Shown here: one piece after another, positions 17,771 to 28,600 of the stretch
Position numbering within the stretch: position 1 is the stretch's first letter
Layout: each line of letters begins with the position of its first letter
From: Microbulbifer variabilis ATCC 700307
GTDB lineage: Bacteria > Pseudomonadota > Gammaproteobacteria > Pseudomonadales > Cellvibrionaceae
NCBI RefSeq assembly: GCF_000380565.1
Contig: NZ_AQYJ01000021.1
Span: 62,001 to 126,000 of the forward strand
DNA: 64,000 bases
Direction: 5' to 3'
Notes under the pieces: model-generated
Told to the model about the DNA's origin: nothing
Seen by the model: only the letters and a program-made list of their open reading frames with translations
Databases searched by the model: none
Program-made: the position numbers and the translations under genes

Positions 17771-19099
17771 CTATTGTGTGCTTGTTTGTAGCCCTGAGGC
17801 GGCTTCGAAGAGTTTAGTTATGAGTTTGTTGACTTTGATTTTGTTGGCGTTCTCAAGGTTGCTATTAGCCAGTAAAACTACTCCAATTTTATCAGCTGGG
17901 TTATAGAGTAAGTAAGAAAAAGAGCCTGGATCCCTACCATTGTGGCCATTAAGTTTGTGATTTTTTCCATTGTAATTCCATAGAAAATCAAGACCCCAGA
18001 AAATGCCGAAACCATCTTCAATTGGTGTCAACATATTAGAAACAGTTTTAGCCTCTAGAATTCTACTGCCCTGTTTTCTTGATACTAATTCACCACCATT
18101 CATAATAGTGGCGAGGAATAGTGCCATATCATAGGCGCTACTCCTTAATCCTCCATCTGGCCAGGTTGCAAGGTCGTAGTGTGGTATAGGTGTTAAATTA
18201 TTTTCGATTGCATAGTGTGGGCTGGCGATATTTCCTGGGATAAAGTCGGGGAGCTTCCAGCTTGTGTTAATCATACCTAAAGGGGTAAATATTTCTCTAT
18301 CCGCATAGTCAGCGAGAGAAAATCCGCTGGCGAGTTCCACAGTATATCCAGCTAAGGCTGCTCCTATATTAGAATATTCATATGCTTCTCCAGGTGTCTG
18401 CGAGAGAAAGTTGTGCTCTGAATCATAAAACTCTCCCTCGCTGTCGAGGTACGCTCCTAAAAAACCGGCCAAGGTGATTGGGCTGTCTTCTGGACAGATT
18501 CCAGGCTCTTTGAGGTTCATCAGTTTTGAGTGGGTACCATCTCCATGATTGATATAGTAACTACATTGATATGTGGGGCCATCATTAATGCCAGATCTAT
18601 GGGTGACAAGATGTTGGAGTGTAATAGGTTGTGAGCCTGGGTTATCAATGTTGAAATAGCCCCCAGCAAGAAGGTTTTGTACTTCCTGATCCAGGCTCAG
18701 GATTCCGTCTTCTTGCGCTTTTGCAATCGCTGTTCCCATAACAACTTTACTCACTGATGCTAGCCAAAAGGCCGTATTCCGGGTAACCAGACCACCCTCT
18801 TCCAGGCTTTTTACTCCATATCCTTTAGACCATATGATTGGCATTTCAGGCCTGGCAACCAAGGCAATAGCCATGCCGGGAATTTCGATATCCCGCATGG
18901 TGTTTTTAACGGCTTCATCAACCTTGGTGTGGTCAAAAATGCGAGGTTTATTTGTATAAGTTACTGTGGAATCAGCTTTAGTGTATTCAGTGTAGTTGCT
19001 GGTATCACTAGCATCCATTGCATTTGTAAGCACGGTTATAGATAGACTTGCACAAATAAAAAGATTAGACAGAATTGAAGTTGTCTGTTTTCCTTTCAT
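17771..19099 (-). CDS. Secreted serine hydrolase, beta-lactamase class C/DD-peptidase-like
   Basis: 442 residues. The N-terminus (SNLFICASLSITVLTNA) is a signal peptide. The penicillin-binding fold motifs are clear: S-x-x-K as SVSK (Ser115, Lys118) inside TAFWLASVSKVVMG, Y-x-N as YSN in GEAYEYSNIGAALAG, and a late H-x-G element in LNGHNGRDPGSF. GIPGMAIALV-type strands precede. Such proteins act as esterases, D-aminopeptidases or lactamases in the periplasm or outside the cell. The sequence does not decide between these. Strong AAGGAGG ribosome-binding site before the start. The gene is monocistronic. Confidence 0.85.
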   Translation of the reverse strand: MKGKQTTSILSNLFICASLSITVLTNAMDASDTSNYTEYTKADSTVTYTNKPRIFDHTKVDEAVKNTMRDIEIPGMAIALVARPEMPIIWSKGYGVKSLEEGGLVTRNTAFWLASVSKVVMGTAIAKAQEDGILSLDQEVQNLLAGGYFNIDNPGSQPITLQHLVTHRSGINDGPTYQCSYYINHGDGTHSKLMNLKEPGICPEDSPITLAGFLGAYLDSEGEFYDSEHNFLSQTPGEAYEYSNIGAALAGYTVELASGFSLADYADREIFTPLGMINTSWKLPDFIPGNIASPHYAIENNLTPIPHYDLATWPDGGLRSSAYDMALFLATIMNGGELVSRKQGSRILEAKTVSNMLTPIEDGFGIFWGLDFLWNYNGKNHKLNGHNGRDPGSFSYLLYNPADKIGVVLLANSNLENANKIKVNKLITKLFEAASGLQTSTQ

Positions 19100-19448
19100 G
19101 GTAAAACCTCCTTGATTTACTTTTCGTTTGGTTACTCCAGTTTTTTACGTCCGCTGTCTATTTTCCTATATTTTTGTTGAAAAAATTGGAATCAAAACAG
19201 CGGTTTAATGCTTCGGAAGATTGTTTCTTTCCTGCTATAGAAGAGGTAGCTCTTCCAGGAAGGGTGTTGCCAGTATGTGAATCGCTGACTTAACCTGTGC
19301 TGAATAAGATAGGTTTGAAATTATTCTGGCGGATTTATCTATTAATTAGGCGTGACTGCAGGCTTAATAGTAATCGGCGATTAAATTAAGCTAATACCTT
19401 GAAGGGGCTGTGTAGAAAAAATGAAAGGTACTTTTTATGGTGATAGTG
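19100..19448. other. Intergenic region, ~350 bases
   Basis: Contains the promoter of the serine hydrolase (minus strand) and ends at the terminator of the TSP3 gene. No other feature seen. Confidence 0.35.
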
Positions 19449-19450
19449 AA

Positions 19451-19478
19451 AGCAGCAGCCCTTTTTAGGGCTGCTGCT
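19451..19478 (-). terminator. Stem-loop terminator of TSP3 gene
   Basis: A perfect 12-bp inverted repeat (AGCAGCAGCCCT / AGGGCTGCTGCT) with a four-T loop lies 16 bases beyond the TSP3 stop codon. The T-tract after the stem on the minus strand is weak. Confidence 0.65.
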
Positions 19479-19494
19479 TCGATGATTAATAAGC

Positions 19495-22083
19495 TTATGG
19501 TTGCTGGTCAATCGGTACCGCGCAGGCTAGATAAACATCCAGCTTGTTATTAATAGAGTTCAGGCCTTTCAGGCTTAGGCGAACCTGATCAAAGTCAGCC
19601 TGGGTATTTGCAAGGAGTAGACGGTGATAGTGCGCTCCGTTCACTTTGAAGGGGGCGAGCATATAACCACTTGTAGTCTCGCCAGTGGCTATGCCATCCA
19701 GGTAAGTACCGATAACAATGCTGTTCAGTTCGATCTCATCGAGCGGTGAATTGCCATTTTCCACCAGGAAGCCAATCATGTAGCGGCCGCTCTTAATATT
19801 GTCGTGATTTATCTGGATATAGGCGCTGCCTCCAGCACCGCTAACTACCTCTATTCTGGCTGCATCGGAGAGTATTCCGTTGGTTACCTTGTCGATAGAT
19901 GTTACTGAACATCCATCGCAAGGTGAGGTTATGCCGTTGACCAACTCAGCACTCACACCATCCATAACTTCAAGACCTTCGAAAGAGGTACAGGAAAGTA
20001 CACTATCGAAATCACAGGCATCTCCTACGCCATCATTATCTGAGTCTTCCTGGTGAGGGTTGATGGTTTGTGGACAGTTATCGATATCATTTTCTACACC
20101 GTCATAATCCACATCCGGGTCGCAGGCATCTCCCAGACCGTCACCGTCAGTGTCAGTCTGGTTTGGGTTGGGAATAGTGGGGCAGTTATCTGCGCCGTCA
20201 TCTGAGCCGTCGTTATCCTGGTCATGATCACAGGCATCACCGACACCATCGTTGTCGCTATCTTCCTGCCCACCATTTGGTACTGCTGGACAGTTGTCGA
20301 CATTATCTTCAATGCCATCTCCATCAACGTCATCATCGCAGGCATCACCAGTACCGTCGTTGTCACTGTCGGTTTGGTCATTTGGAGTCAGAGGGCAGTT
20401 ATCGAGATCGTTGATTACTCCGTCGCCGTCGCGATCGTTATCACAAACGTCGCCGATATTGTCTCCATCTTGGTCTGCTTGATCGGGATTTGCATCTGCC
20501 GGGCAATTGTCCTCACCATCGTCATGGCCATCGTTGTCGCTATCACTGTCCAAGTCACAAGCATCACCAATACCATCGCCGTCCTGGTCCTCCTGCAGTG
20601 TATTGCTGACAAGGGGACAGTTATCGACCTCATTTAATATGCCGTCGCCATCTAGGTCGGAATCACAGGCGTCACCAATGCTATCGCCATCGGTATCTGT
20701 TTGATCGGAGTTGGGAACAAGCTGGCAGTTATCGGTGAGGTCATCTACGCCGTCATTGTCATCGTCGGAATCGCAAATGTCTCCCTGGCCATCACTATCA
20801 TTATCCGCTTGATCCTGGTTGGGAATATAGACGCAGTTATCGCTATTGTTGTCGACGGTATCTCCATCGAGATCGCTATCACAGGCGTCGCCTACGGTGT
20901 CACCATCCAGGTCTAGCTGGTCGGGGTTGGGTACATTAACGCAGTTGTCGATACTATCTGGAATTAGGTCCCCGTCGCTATCGGTATTGTCGTCACAGGC
21001 ATCACCGTAGCCATCTCCGTCTGTGTCGGTCTGGTCTTCATTGGGTTCCAGCGGACAGTTATCATTGCTGTTTTCTACACCGTCATTATCGCGGTCGCTG
21101 TCACAGATATCTCCGGTGCCGTCATTGTCGGTGTCGGTCTGGTCCTCATTGGCATCTGCGGGGCAGTTGTCGGAGTCATCTTCAATACCGTCAGCATCAT
21201 CGTCGCTGTCACAGGCATCCCCTTCGCCGTCAGAGTCGATATCACTTTGGTCGGGGTTGCTAATAGAAGGGCAGTTGTCGGTATCATTTTCAGTACCATC
21301 ATTGTCGAGGTCGGAGTCGCAAGTGTCACCAATACCATCGTTATCCTGGTCATCCTGCGAAGCGTTGGGGACATTTGGACAGTTGTCAGAGTCGTTATCA
21401 AAGCCGTCGCCGTCTCTATCGCTATCGCAGGCATCGCCTATGCCGTCTCCATCGGCGTCTTTCTGGTCGGGGTTTGGTGTATGTGGACAATTGTCGGCGC
21501 CATCGTCCAGGCCGTCATTGTCACTATCACTATCGGCGTCACAGAGGTCGCCAATGCCATCATTATCCTGATCCGCTTGGTCGGGATTGGCTGTATCCGG
21601 ACAGTTGTCCAGGCTATTGGTGTAATCGTCGCCATCACGGTCATTATCGCAGGCATCACCGACGCCATCATTGTCTATATCGCCCTGCTCATGATTTGCG
21701 TCAGCGGGGCAATTATCGCTGTCATTATTAATTTCATCGCCGTCAAGATCTTCATCACAGGCATTGCCAATGCCATCGCCATCACTATCTGCTTGGTCAG
21801 AATTGGCTGTTAGCGGGCAGTTGTCGTCGGAGTCTGAATGGGTATCACCGTCGTCATCGCTATCGCATGCGTCACCATTGCTGTCTTTATCGGTGTCATC
21901 CTGGCTGGAATTGCTGATGCTTGGGCAGTTATCCCTGCTGTCTTCAATCCCGTCTCCGTCAGTGTCCACAATACTGGCGCCTGGCAATAGATCTTCGGCA
22001 GCATCTCCCCGGCCACCGTCGGATCCACAGGCACTTAAAAATAATATTGAGAGAAAAAATATAATTAGCGGTATTTGGGGCAT
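19495..22083 (-). CDS. Thrombospondin type-3 repeat lipoprotein (18 repeats)
   Basis: 862 residues from the ATG at 22083, preceded by GGAGA nine bases upstream; seven further codons are open before it. A lipoprotein signal ends in the lipobox LSAC. From about residue 40 to 690 there are 18 calcium-binding TSP3 repeats of ~36 residues, each D-x-D-x-D-G-x-x-D-x-x-D-N-C-P followed by a D-x-D-x-D-G-x-G-D-A-C-D half. The C-terminal ~180 residues form a separate Cys-containing domain (begins CTSFEGLEV) with a beta-sandwich look, similar to carbohydrate-binding folds but not assigned. TSP3 arrays give rigid, Ca-stabilised stalks, so this is probably an outer-membrane-anchored surface protein carrying a terminal binding domain. 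Confidence 0.85.
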   Translation of the reverse strand: MPQIPLIIFFLSILFLSACGSDGGRGDAAEDLLPGASIVDTDGDGIEDSRDNCPSISNSSQDDTDKDSNGDACDSDDDGDTHSDSDDNCPLTANSDQADSDGDGIGNACDEDLDGDEINNDSDNCPADANHEQGDIDNDGVGDACDNDRDGDDYTNSLDNCPDTANPDQADQDNDGIGDLCDADSDSDNDGLDDGADNCPHTPNPDQKDADGDGIGDACDSDRDGDGFDNDSDNCPNVPNASQDDQDNDGIGDTCDSDLDNDGTENDTDNCPSISNPDQSDIDSDGEGDACDSDDDADGIEDDSDNCPADANEDQTDTDNDGTGDICDSDRDNDGVENSNDNCPLEPNEDQTDTDGDGYGDACDDNTDSDGDLIPDSIDNCVNVPNPDQLDLDGDTVGDACDSDLDGDTVDNNSDNCVYIPNQDQADNDSDGQGDICDSDDDNDGVDDLTDNCQLVPNSDQTDTDGDSIGDACDSDLDGDGILNEVDNCPLVSNTLQEDQDGDGIGDACDLDSDSDNDGHDDGEDNCPADANPDQADQDGDNIGDVCDNDRDGDGVINDLDNCPLTPNDQTDSDNDGTGDACDDDVDGDGIEDNVDNCPAVPNGGQEDSDNDGVGDACDHDQDNDGSDDGADNCPTIPNPNQTDTDGDGLGDACDPDVDYDGVENDIDNCPQTINPHQEDSDNDGVGDACDFDSVLSCTSFEGLEVMDGVSAELVNGITSPCDGCSVTSIDKVTNGILSDAARIEVVSGAGGSAYIQINHDNIKSGRYMIGFLVENGNSPLDEIELNSIVIGTYLDGIATGETTSGYMLAPFKVNGAHYHRLLLANTQADFDQVRLSLKGLNSINNKLDVYLACAVPIDQQP

Positions 22084-22104
22084 GGTTAAAGTCTCCGAAA
22101 ACAA

Positions 22105-22715
22105 ATTTTATTTTTGTTATCTGTCGGAGAAGAAGAGATGGATCTCGTCGGTTAACGTCGGAAAAGTATAAAAATTATTTTCACTAGTTTCCCGGTCTCT
22201 ACTTCCCTGTAGATAGTTCCGGGGTCGTGCAGATAAATCGCTAATACTTTTGTATGTAACTACGGCACCGGACTTTGTGCCGTTTAATATGCGTTGTTTT
22301 GGTGTTGGATGTGTGAAGGTCGATGAAAAAATGGCGGGCTATTTTCTGGTTTATATCTCTTGTAATTTTAAAAAATAAAACTCCGCCATTTGGTTGGGAA
22401 TGTTCGCGCAGATGTTGTGTTAAACATGTTTAGGCAAAAGTGTCAGGCAGATATAAGAAAAGGACTATGAGTCGAAGATACTTTTAAATTCATGCTTGTA
22501 TTGTTATTTATGCTTTAGCCTGATTTTTTCCAGTAAGCGAAAAAATTTATGCATTCTCTGCGCAAGTGTTACTGCCGTTATTGCTACTGATATATAAGCC
22601 CGCTTCCAATTGAGTGAGACCAGTTAGTCAGCTTTTTAAAAATGGCCAGTTCCGTTTTTGACTAGTTCCATGGGCGTGGAATCCATACACTGGTAGTCAG
22701 AAACGGGAGGGGTTT
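22105..22715. other. Intergenic region, 611 bases
   Basis: Lies between the divergent TSP3 gene and the repair gene. It must contain both promoters. No open reading frame, RNA gene or clear terminator was found. Confidence 0.4.
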
Positions 22716-24182
22716 ATGAAAATTGATGCTGCAGTTTGCTCCAGTGCGCGACTGGCTCGCGATCGTCGTTTCGATGGACGTTTTTTTACAGCGGTGAAAA
22801 CCACCGGGATTTTTTGCCGTCCCATCTGCCCCGCACGCCCCCCCCTCGAGCAGAACGTTACTTACTTTGCCACTGCGGCAGAGGCCGCGAGTGCTGGCTT
22901 CAGGCCCTGTTTACGCTGCCGGCCAGACTCTGCCCCAGGCAGTCCGGCCTGGGAACTGGTCTCTACCACCGTACAGCGGGCACTGAAGTTGATGCGCAGC
23001 GAACGGGAGCCTCATTCAGTGGAACGGCTGGCGGAGCGCCTTGGGGTCAGCAGCCGTTACCTTCGACGTTTGTTTGCTGAGCACTTGGGTGTGAGCCCTT
23101 TGTCGGTATGGCAGACTGAGCGGGCGCTTTTTGCCTTTCGTTTATTGCGTGATACCAATTTGCCGGTAGCAGAAATTGCTTATGAATCGGGATTTAACAG
23201 CTTGCGTCGATTTAATGGTGTGTTTAAACAGATTTACCAACGCACACCATCCGAGGTGCGCAGGGAGGGCCATAATAGGCGGCTGAAATGTGGTGTTTCT
23301 ACAAAAGTACGGCTCTATCTCGATTACCGCCCACCATTGGATTGGCAGCAATTGCTGGCATTCCTCCGTACCAGAGCCCTGACGGGGGTAGAGCAGGTAA
23401 GGGACTGCGAGTATTTACGCAGTTTTGCGTTGGAGGGGGGGCGTGGAGTGATGCGGGTGACCCACGATCCAGAGAGAAACCGCTTGGTAGTGGAGGTATC
23501 CGGGCAGGAGGGTGGTACCGGCTTGTACCTGCTTAATCAGCGTCTTCGTCGATTGTTTGACCTGGATGCTGATACAGCGGAGATCCAGGCAGTGTTAAAT
23601 GAAGACCCCTTGCTGAAGAGACAGCTGGCACAGCGACCGGGCCTGCGCTTACCCGGAGCCTGGGACCCATTTGAATACGCTTTGCGGGCAATACTTGGGC
23701 AGCAAATCAGTGTGGCAGCGGCTACCACGATTGCGGGGCGCCTGGTGGCTCGCTATGGGGAGTCCTTTGTGGATGACTCTGGAGTTGAGAGGTTCCTGTT
23801 TCCCACTGCAAAACAACTTGCTGAGGCGGATTTTACCGGCTTGGGGCTGACACGTACCCGGGCCAATACTTTGCGAGAGTTTGTTGACGCAACACTTGAT
23901 GGCCGGGTTAATTTTGGCGAGCAGTCCTTGGAGGATTGGTGTACGCAGGTCACTGCATTGCCGGGTATCGGCGATTGGACAGCACAATACATTGCCATGC
24001 GCGGGCTATCCATGCCGGATGCCTTCCCATCTTCAGACCTGGGAATTTTGCAAGCACTGGGCAGTAAAGGTCTAAAGGCAAAACCAAAAGAAGCCCTGGC
24101 GAGGGCTGAAAAGTGGAGGCCCTGGCGGGCTTACGGGGCAATCCTGCTGTGGCAGTCCCTGAAATCTGGAGAGCAGAAATGA
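22716..24182 (+). CDS. alkA: Ada-type regulator / AlkA DNA glycosylase fusion
   Basis: 488 residues in three parts. Residues ~1-75 are the Ada methylphosphotriester zinc domain (FFTAVKTTGIFCRPICPARPP and GFRPCLRCRPDS: four cysteines, the second probably the methyl acceptor). Residues ~85-185 are an AraC-type HTH (VERLAERLGVSSRYLRRLF, GFNSLRRFNGVFKQIYQRTP). Residues ~195-488 are AlkA 3-methyladenine glycosylase with the helix-hairpin-helix LPGIGDWTAQYIAMRG and the following catalytic Asp in FPSSDLG. It removes N3-alkylpurines and senses phosphotriester damage, so it likely activates its own operon with ogt. Start ATG with GGGAGGGG upstream; it overlaps ogt by ATGA. Confidence 0.92.
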   Translation: MKIDAAVCSSARLARDRRFDGRFFTAVKTTGIFCRPICPARPPLEQNVTYFATAAEAASAGFRPCLRCRPDSAPGSPAWELVSTTVQRALKLMRSEREPHSVERLAERLGVSSRYLRRLFAEHLGVSPLSVWQTERALFAFRLLRDTNLPVAEIAYESGFNSLRRFNGVFKQIYQRTPSEVRREGHNRRLKCGVSTKVRLYLDYRPPLDWQQLLAFLRTRALTGVEQVRDCEYLRSFALEGGRGVMRVTHDPERNRLVVEVSGQEGGTGLYLLNQRLRRLFDLDADTAEIQAVLNEDPLLKRQLAQRPGLRLPGAWDPFEYALRAILGQQISVAAATTIAGRLVARYGESFVDDSGVERFLFPTAKQLAEADFTGLGLTRTRANTLREFVDATLDGRVNFGEQSLEDWCTQVTALPGIGDWTAQYIAMRGLSMPDAFPSSDLGILQALGSKGLKAKPKEALARAEKWRPWRAYGAILLWQSLKSGEQK

Positions 24183-24700
24183 TTTTTTATGAGAGTTACA
24201 CCACAGAACTGGGTGAAGTTGCCATAGCGGCCTCTGGTCAGGTAAATGAGGGTGAAGCCAGGGGTATTGTTTCGTTGCAGTTTTACGATAGTGAGCGCCC
24301 GCTTCGCGCTGGGCCGGGTTGGAAAAGAGAAACCTCTGATCTTATCGAAAAAGCTGCTCAGCAGTTGCGAGAATATATTGCCGGGAAGCGGAAAAATTTC
24401 GATCTGCCCCTGGCCCCGCGGGGGACCGAATTCCAACGGCGAGTATGGGACGCCCTGTTGCAGATTCCCTTTGGTGAGACCCGCAGTTATAGCCAGCAGG
24501 CACAGCTCTTAGGGCAGCCTCGTGCTATTCGCGCGGTAGCGCGGGCCAATGGTGCCAACCCGGTAGCGGTGATAATTCCCTGTCACCGGGTAATTGGTGC
24601 GAATGGCAGCCTTACCGGTTATGCCGGAGGCCTGCCACTGAAGGCTCGGCTTTTGAAGCTGGAAGGAGCCAACTTTGTAAGTCAGGGTGAGTTGCTTTAG
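24179..24700 (+). CDS. ogt: Methylated-DNA-protein cysteine methyltransferase
   Basis: 173 residues from the ATG in an ATGA overlap with the stop of alkA, a translational coupling signal; the open frame extends to 24113 inside alkA but is not used. The C-terminal domain carries the suicide-acceptor motif PCHRVIG and the preceding RAVARANGANPVAVIIPCHR helix-turn region. FQRRVWDALLQIPFGETRSY is the usual start of this domain. It transfers O6-methyl groups from guanine to its own cysteine. Together with the upstream fusion it forms an adaptive-response-like operon. Confidence 0.93.
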   Translation: MIFYESYTTELGEVAIAASGQVNEGEARGIVSLQFYDSERPLRAGPGWKRETSDLIEKAAQQLREYIAGKRKNFDLPLAPRGTEFQRRVWDALLQIPFGETRSYSQQAQLLGQPRAIRAVARANGANPVAVIIPCHRVIGANGSLTGYAGGLPLKARLLKLEGANFVSQGELL

Positions 24701-24797
24701 TGCTCGGAAAGTGAAAAGCACAAGTGCCACCTGCTAGCCATAGACCCTTTGGCGCGGGATAATAAGCGGTTCATAATCATATTGAGCCGGAGGCCAA

Positions 24798-25334
24798 ATG
24801 CTGTACAGATTGGGGGATAAACAGCCGCAACTGGAAGGTAAGGGCCACTATATCGCGCCTGGTGCCCATGTGATTGGCGATGTGCGTATGCTTGCGAACA
24901 GCTCTGTGTGGTTTAATGCGGTGGTGCGTGGTGACTGTGCGCAGATCACCATCGGTGAAAATAGTAATGTGCAGGATGGCTCTGTGCTGCACGCCGATCC
25001 GGGTACGCCGTTGACAATCGGTACCGGTGTCACCGTAGGCCATAAAGTGATGCTGCACGGCTGTGATATTGGTGATTACAGCTTGATAGGTATCAACGCC
25101 GTGATCTTAAACCGGGCCAAAATCGGTAAGTGCTGTATTATCGGCGCCAATGCGCTGGTGACCGAGGGCACGGTGATTCCCGACTATTCGATGGTTGTGG
25201 GTACTCCCGGTAAGGTGATAAAAACTCTCGATCCCGCTGCCTATGCGCTGCTGAAAGCCAGCAGCGATCACTATGCGGCCAACGGTAAATATTTTGCCAG
25301 CGAGTTGGCTCTGCTCGAGGCTGAGGATGTCTGA
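24798..25334 (+). CDS. Gamma-carbonic anhydrase-like hexapeptide protein (YrdA type)
   Basis: 178 residues with a left-handed beta-helix of hexapeptide repeats. Candidate zinc histidines are in SVLHADPG and in [14 protein letters not shown], which is the YrdA/CaiE/gamma-CA arrangement. Members are trimeric metalloenzymes; many from this subgroup have weak or no carbonic anhydrase activity. A GCCGGAGG ribosome-binding site precedes the ATG. The coding region overlaps the following DUF1289 gene by eight bases, so the two are co-translated. Confidence 0.9.
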   Translation: MLYRLGDKQPQLEGKGHYIAPGAHVIGDVRMLANSSVWFNAVVRGDCAQITIGENSNVQDGSVLHADPGTPLTIGTGVTVGHKVMLHGCDIGDYSLIGINAVILNRAKIGKCCIIGANALVTEGTVIPDYSMVVGTPGKVIKTLDPAAYALLKASSDHYAANGKYFASELALLEAEDV

Positions 25335-25542
25335 ACAATCTGTAAAAACTGCGGTGCCTGAAGAGCACCCGGTTAAGTCCCCCTGTATTTCCGTATGTGC
25401 ACTCAACGACCAAGATGTTTGCGAGGGTTGCTTTCGCAGTGGTATGGAGATCAGTCGTTGGGGCTCCATGAGCAACGATGAGCGCCGTGCAGTTCTGAAG
25501 CTCTGCACCGAGCGAGCGCGGCAAATGGGCCGACTCTGGTAA
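25327..25542 (+). CDS. DUF1289 family small cysteine-rich protein
   Basis: 71 residues from the ATG that overlaps the end of the gamma-CA gene. The core C-x3-C-x(~7)-C-x2-C pattern is visible in [20 protein letters not shown], followed by [17 protein letters not shown], which is diagnostic of DUF1289 (YdhL-like). The four cysteines suggest a metal or Fe-S site. Function unknown. dnaE follows after ~58 bases. Confidence 0.9.
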   Translation: MSEQSVKTAVPEEHPVKSPCISVCALNDQDVCEGCFRSGMEISRWGSMSNDERRAVLKLCTERARQMGRLW

Positions 25543-25600
25543 ATCATTGAATGCGCTTTGCGCGGGCCTAGCTCCGCAGGGCCTGGAATCAAACGCGAAT

Positions 25601-28600
25601 ATGACCCAACCTTTTGTCCATTTAAGAATCCACTCTGAATTCTCTCTGATTGATGGCCTGGTACGTATTAAGCCGGCAGTTGCACGAGCGCAGGAGCTCG
25701 AAATGCCTGCCCTGGCTCTTACCGATCAGTGCAATCTGTATGGCCAGATAAAATTCTACCGGGCCTGCCTCGGGACCGGCATTAAACCTATAACTGCTGC
25801 AGATTTCTGGCTCAGTGAGGGCGGCGAGGGTAAGCCTACGCTGATCACCCTCTATGCCATGAACGGCGATGGCTATCGCAATATCACTGAACTGATTTCC
25901 CGCGCCTGGATGGAAGGGCAGTACCACGGCAATGCCTATATCAAACGTGAATGGGTGAAAGAGTACAGCGAAGGGGTGCTCATGTTGTCCGGGGCCAAGT
26001 ACGGCGATGTGGGCCGCGCCCTGGTTGCCGGACGCCGTGCTCAGGCTGAGGAACTGGCCAGTGAATGGGCGGAACTATTCCCTGGTCGCTATTACCTGGA
26101 GCTGCAGCGCACTGGTCGCGCCGGGGATGAAGATTACCTGCACGCTGCAGTGGAATTGGCCCGGGCCCTGAATTTACCTGTGGTTGCCACTAACGACGTG
26201 CGCTTTATGGAAGAGAGCGAGTTTGAGGCCCATGAAGTGCGTGTATGCATCCATGAAGGCCGTGCTCTTGATGATCCACGCCGTGAGCGCCGTTATTCCG
26301 CCGAGCAGTATTTCCGCACATCGGAAGAAATGTGCGAGCTGTTCAGCGATATTCCCGAAGCTTTGCAAAATACTGTAGAGATCGCTAAACGCTGTTCCGC
26401 ACCGATTCAGCTGGGTAAGTACTTCCTGCCTGAGTACCCGATTCCCGAGGGTATGACTGAAGACCAGTTCTTTGAGAAGGTGTCCTATGAGGGGATGGAG
26501 CGGCGACTGGAGAAGATCCTGGATAAGACCGCTGCCGATTACGCCCAGCGGCGCCAAGTGTATGAGGATCGCCTGCGTTTTGAACTGGATATCATCATCC
26601 AGATGGGATTCCCCGGCTATTTCCTGATCGTGATGGACTTTATCCAGTGGGCCAAGGACCACGATATCCCGGTGGGGCCGGGGCGTGGTTCCGGTGCAGG
26701 CTCCCTGGTGGCCTACTCTCTGGATATTACCGATCTTGACCCGCTGCAATACGATCTGCTGTTTGAGCGATTCCTCAACCCGGAACGGGTTTCGATGCCC
26801 GACTTCGATATCGACTTCTGTATGGAGAAGCGCGACCGGGTTATTGGTTATGTAGCGGATAACTACGGCCGCCAGGCGGTGAGCCAGATTATTACTTTCG
26901 GCACCATGGCTGCAAAGGCAGTGGTGCGTGATGTGGCGAGGGTGCAGGGCAAGTCCTACGGCCTAGCCGACAAGCTGTCTAAGATGATCCCCCCCGATGT
27001 GGGTATGACATTGCAGAAGGCCTACGATCAGGAGGATGTACTCAGGGAGTTCCTGGAAAGTGACGATGAGGGCCAGGAAATCTGGGAGATGGCCCTGCAG
27101 CTGGAAGGGGTTTCGCGCAATGTGGGCAAGCACGCCGGTGGTGTGGTTATCGCCCCCACCAAGCTCACTGATTTTGCTCCGCTTTATTGTGATGAGACCG
27201 GCGCTGGCCTGGTAACCCAGTTCGATAAAAACGATGTGGAAGATGCCGGCCTGGTGAAGTTCGACTTCCTCGGCCTGCGGACACTGACCATTATCGACTG
27301 GGCCAAGCGCATGGTGGATGAGACGCGCGCGCGCGAGGGGTTGGAACCTCTGGATATCGCCGCGCTGCCGCTGGACGATGATGAAACCTTCAAGATGCTC
27401 AAGCGGGCAGAAACTACAGCGGTGTTCCAGTTGGAATCCCGGGGTATGAAGGATCTGATCAAGCGCCTACAGCCGGACAACCTGGAAGATATGATCGCCC
27501 TGGTGGCCCTGTTCCGTCCGGGTCCGCTGCAATCGGGCATGGTGGACGACTTTATTAACCGGAAGCACGGTCGCGCCCAGGTGGCCTACCCGGATGCCAA
27601 ATACCAGCATGAAAAGTTAAAGCCGATCCTGGAGCCCACATACGGGGTAATCGTTTACCAGGAACAGGTCATGCAGATCGCCCAGGAGTTGGCGGGGTAT
27701 ACCCTTGGTGGCGCTGACCTGCTGCGCCGGGCAATGGGTAAAAAGAAACCGGAGGAAATGGCCAAACAGAGGGCCACTTTTGAAAATGGGGCAAAAGAGC
27801 AAGGAATTGACCCCGAACTTGCGATTAAGATCTTCGACCTGGTAGAGAAGTTCGCGGGTTACGGTTTTAACAAGTCTCACTCGGCAGCTTACGCCTTGGT
27901 GTCTTATCAGACTGCCTGGCTGAAAGCGCACTACCCAGCCCAGTTTATGGCTGCGACCATGTCTTCGGATATGGATAAGACCGATAAGGTGGTGACCTTT
28001 ATCGAAGAGTGCCGTGCCATGGAGCTGGTGTTGGTGCCGCCCGATGTGAACCTGGGTAGCTTCCAGTTCTCGGTGGATATCGACAACCGAATTATCTACG
28101 GTCTTGGTGCCATTAAAGGGCTTGGAGAGGGGCCTATCGAGAATATTATCGCGGCGCGGGAGGAGGGTGGGCCCTTTAGTGATCTGTTCGACTTCTGCTC
28201 GCGGGTTGATCCTCGCAAGGTAAACAAGCGTGCTCTGGAGGCGTTGGTTCGCTCTGGTGCTCTAGACAGTATTGGGCCGGATACCGGCGGCAATGATGGT
28301 CTGGATTATTCTCGTGCGGTGCTGTTTAACGCCCTGGACGAGGCAGTGAAGGCTGCTGAACAGCAAAAGGCCAATGCCAATGCAGGCATGATGGACCTTT
28401 TTGGTGAAGTGGTACCCCAGGCATCCGATGGTGATGTTTACGAAGATTTTCGTCGCACCCGTTGCTGGAGTATTCGTGAGCGCCTGGAGGGTGAAAAAAA
28501 TACTCTGGGACTTTACCTGACGGGCCACCCTATTGATGAGTACGCTGATGAGCTGCAGCACTTGGTTAAGGCGCGCATTGCCGACCTGAAGCCGGGGCGC

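Noticed and set aside
20094..21813. Several long frames opposite or out of frame with the TSP3 gene
   Set aside because: They arise from the regular Asp/Gly/Asn-rich repeats of the real gene; their translations are low-complexity and lack ribosome-binding sites.
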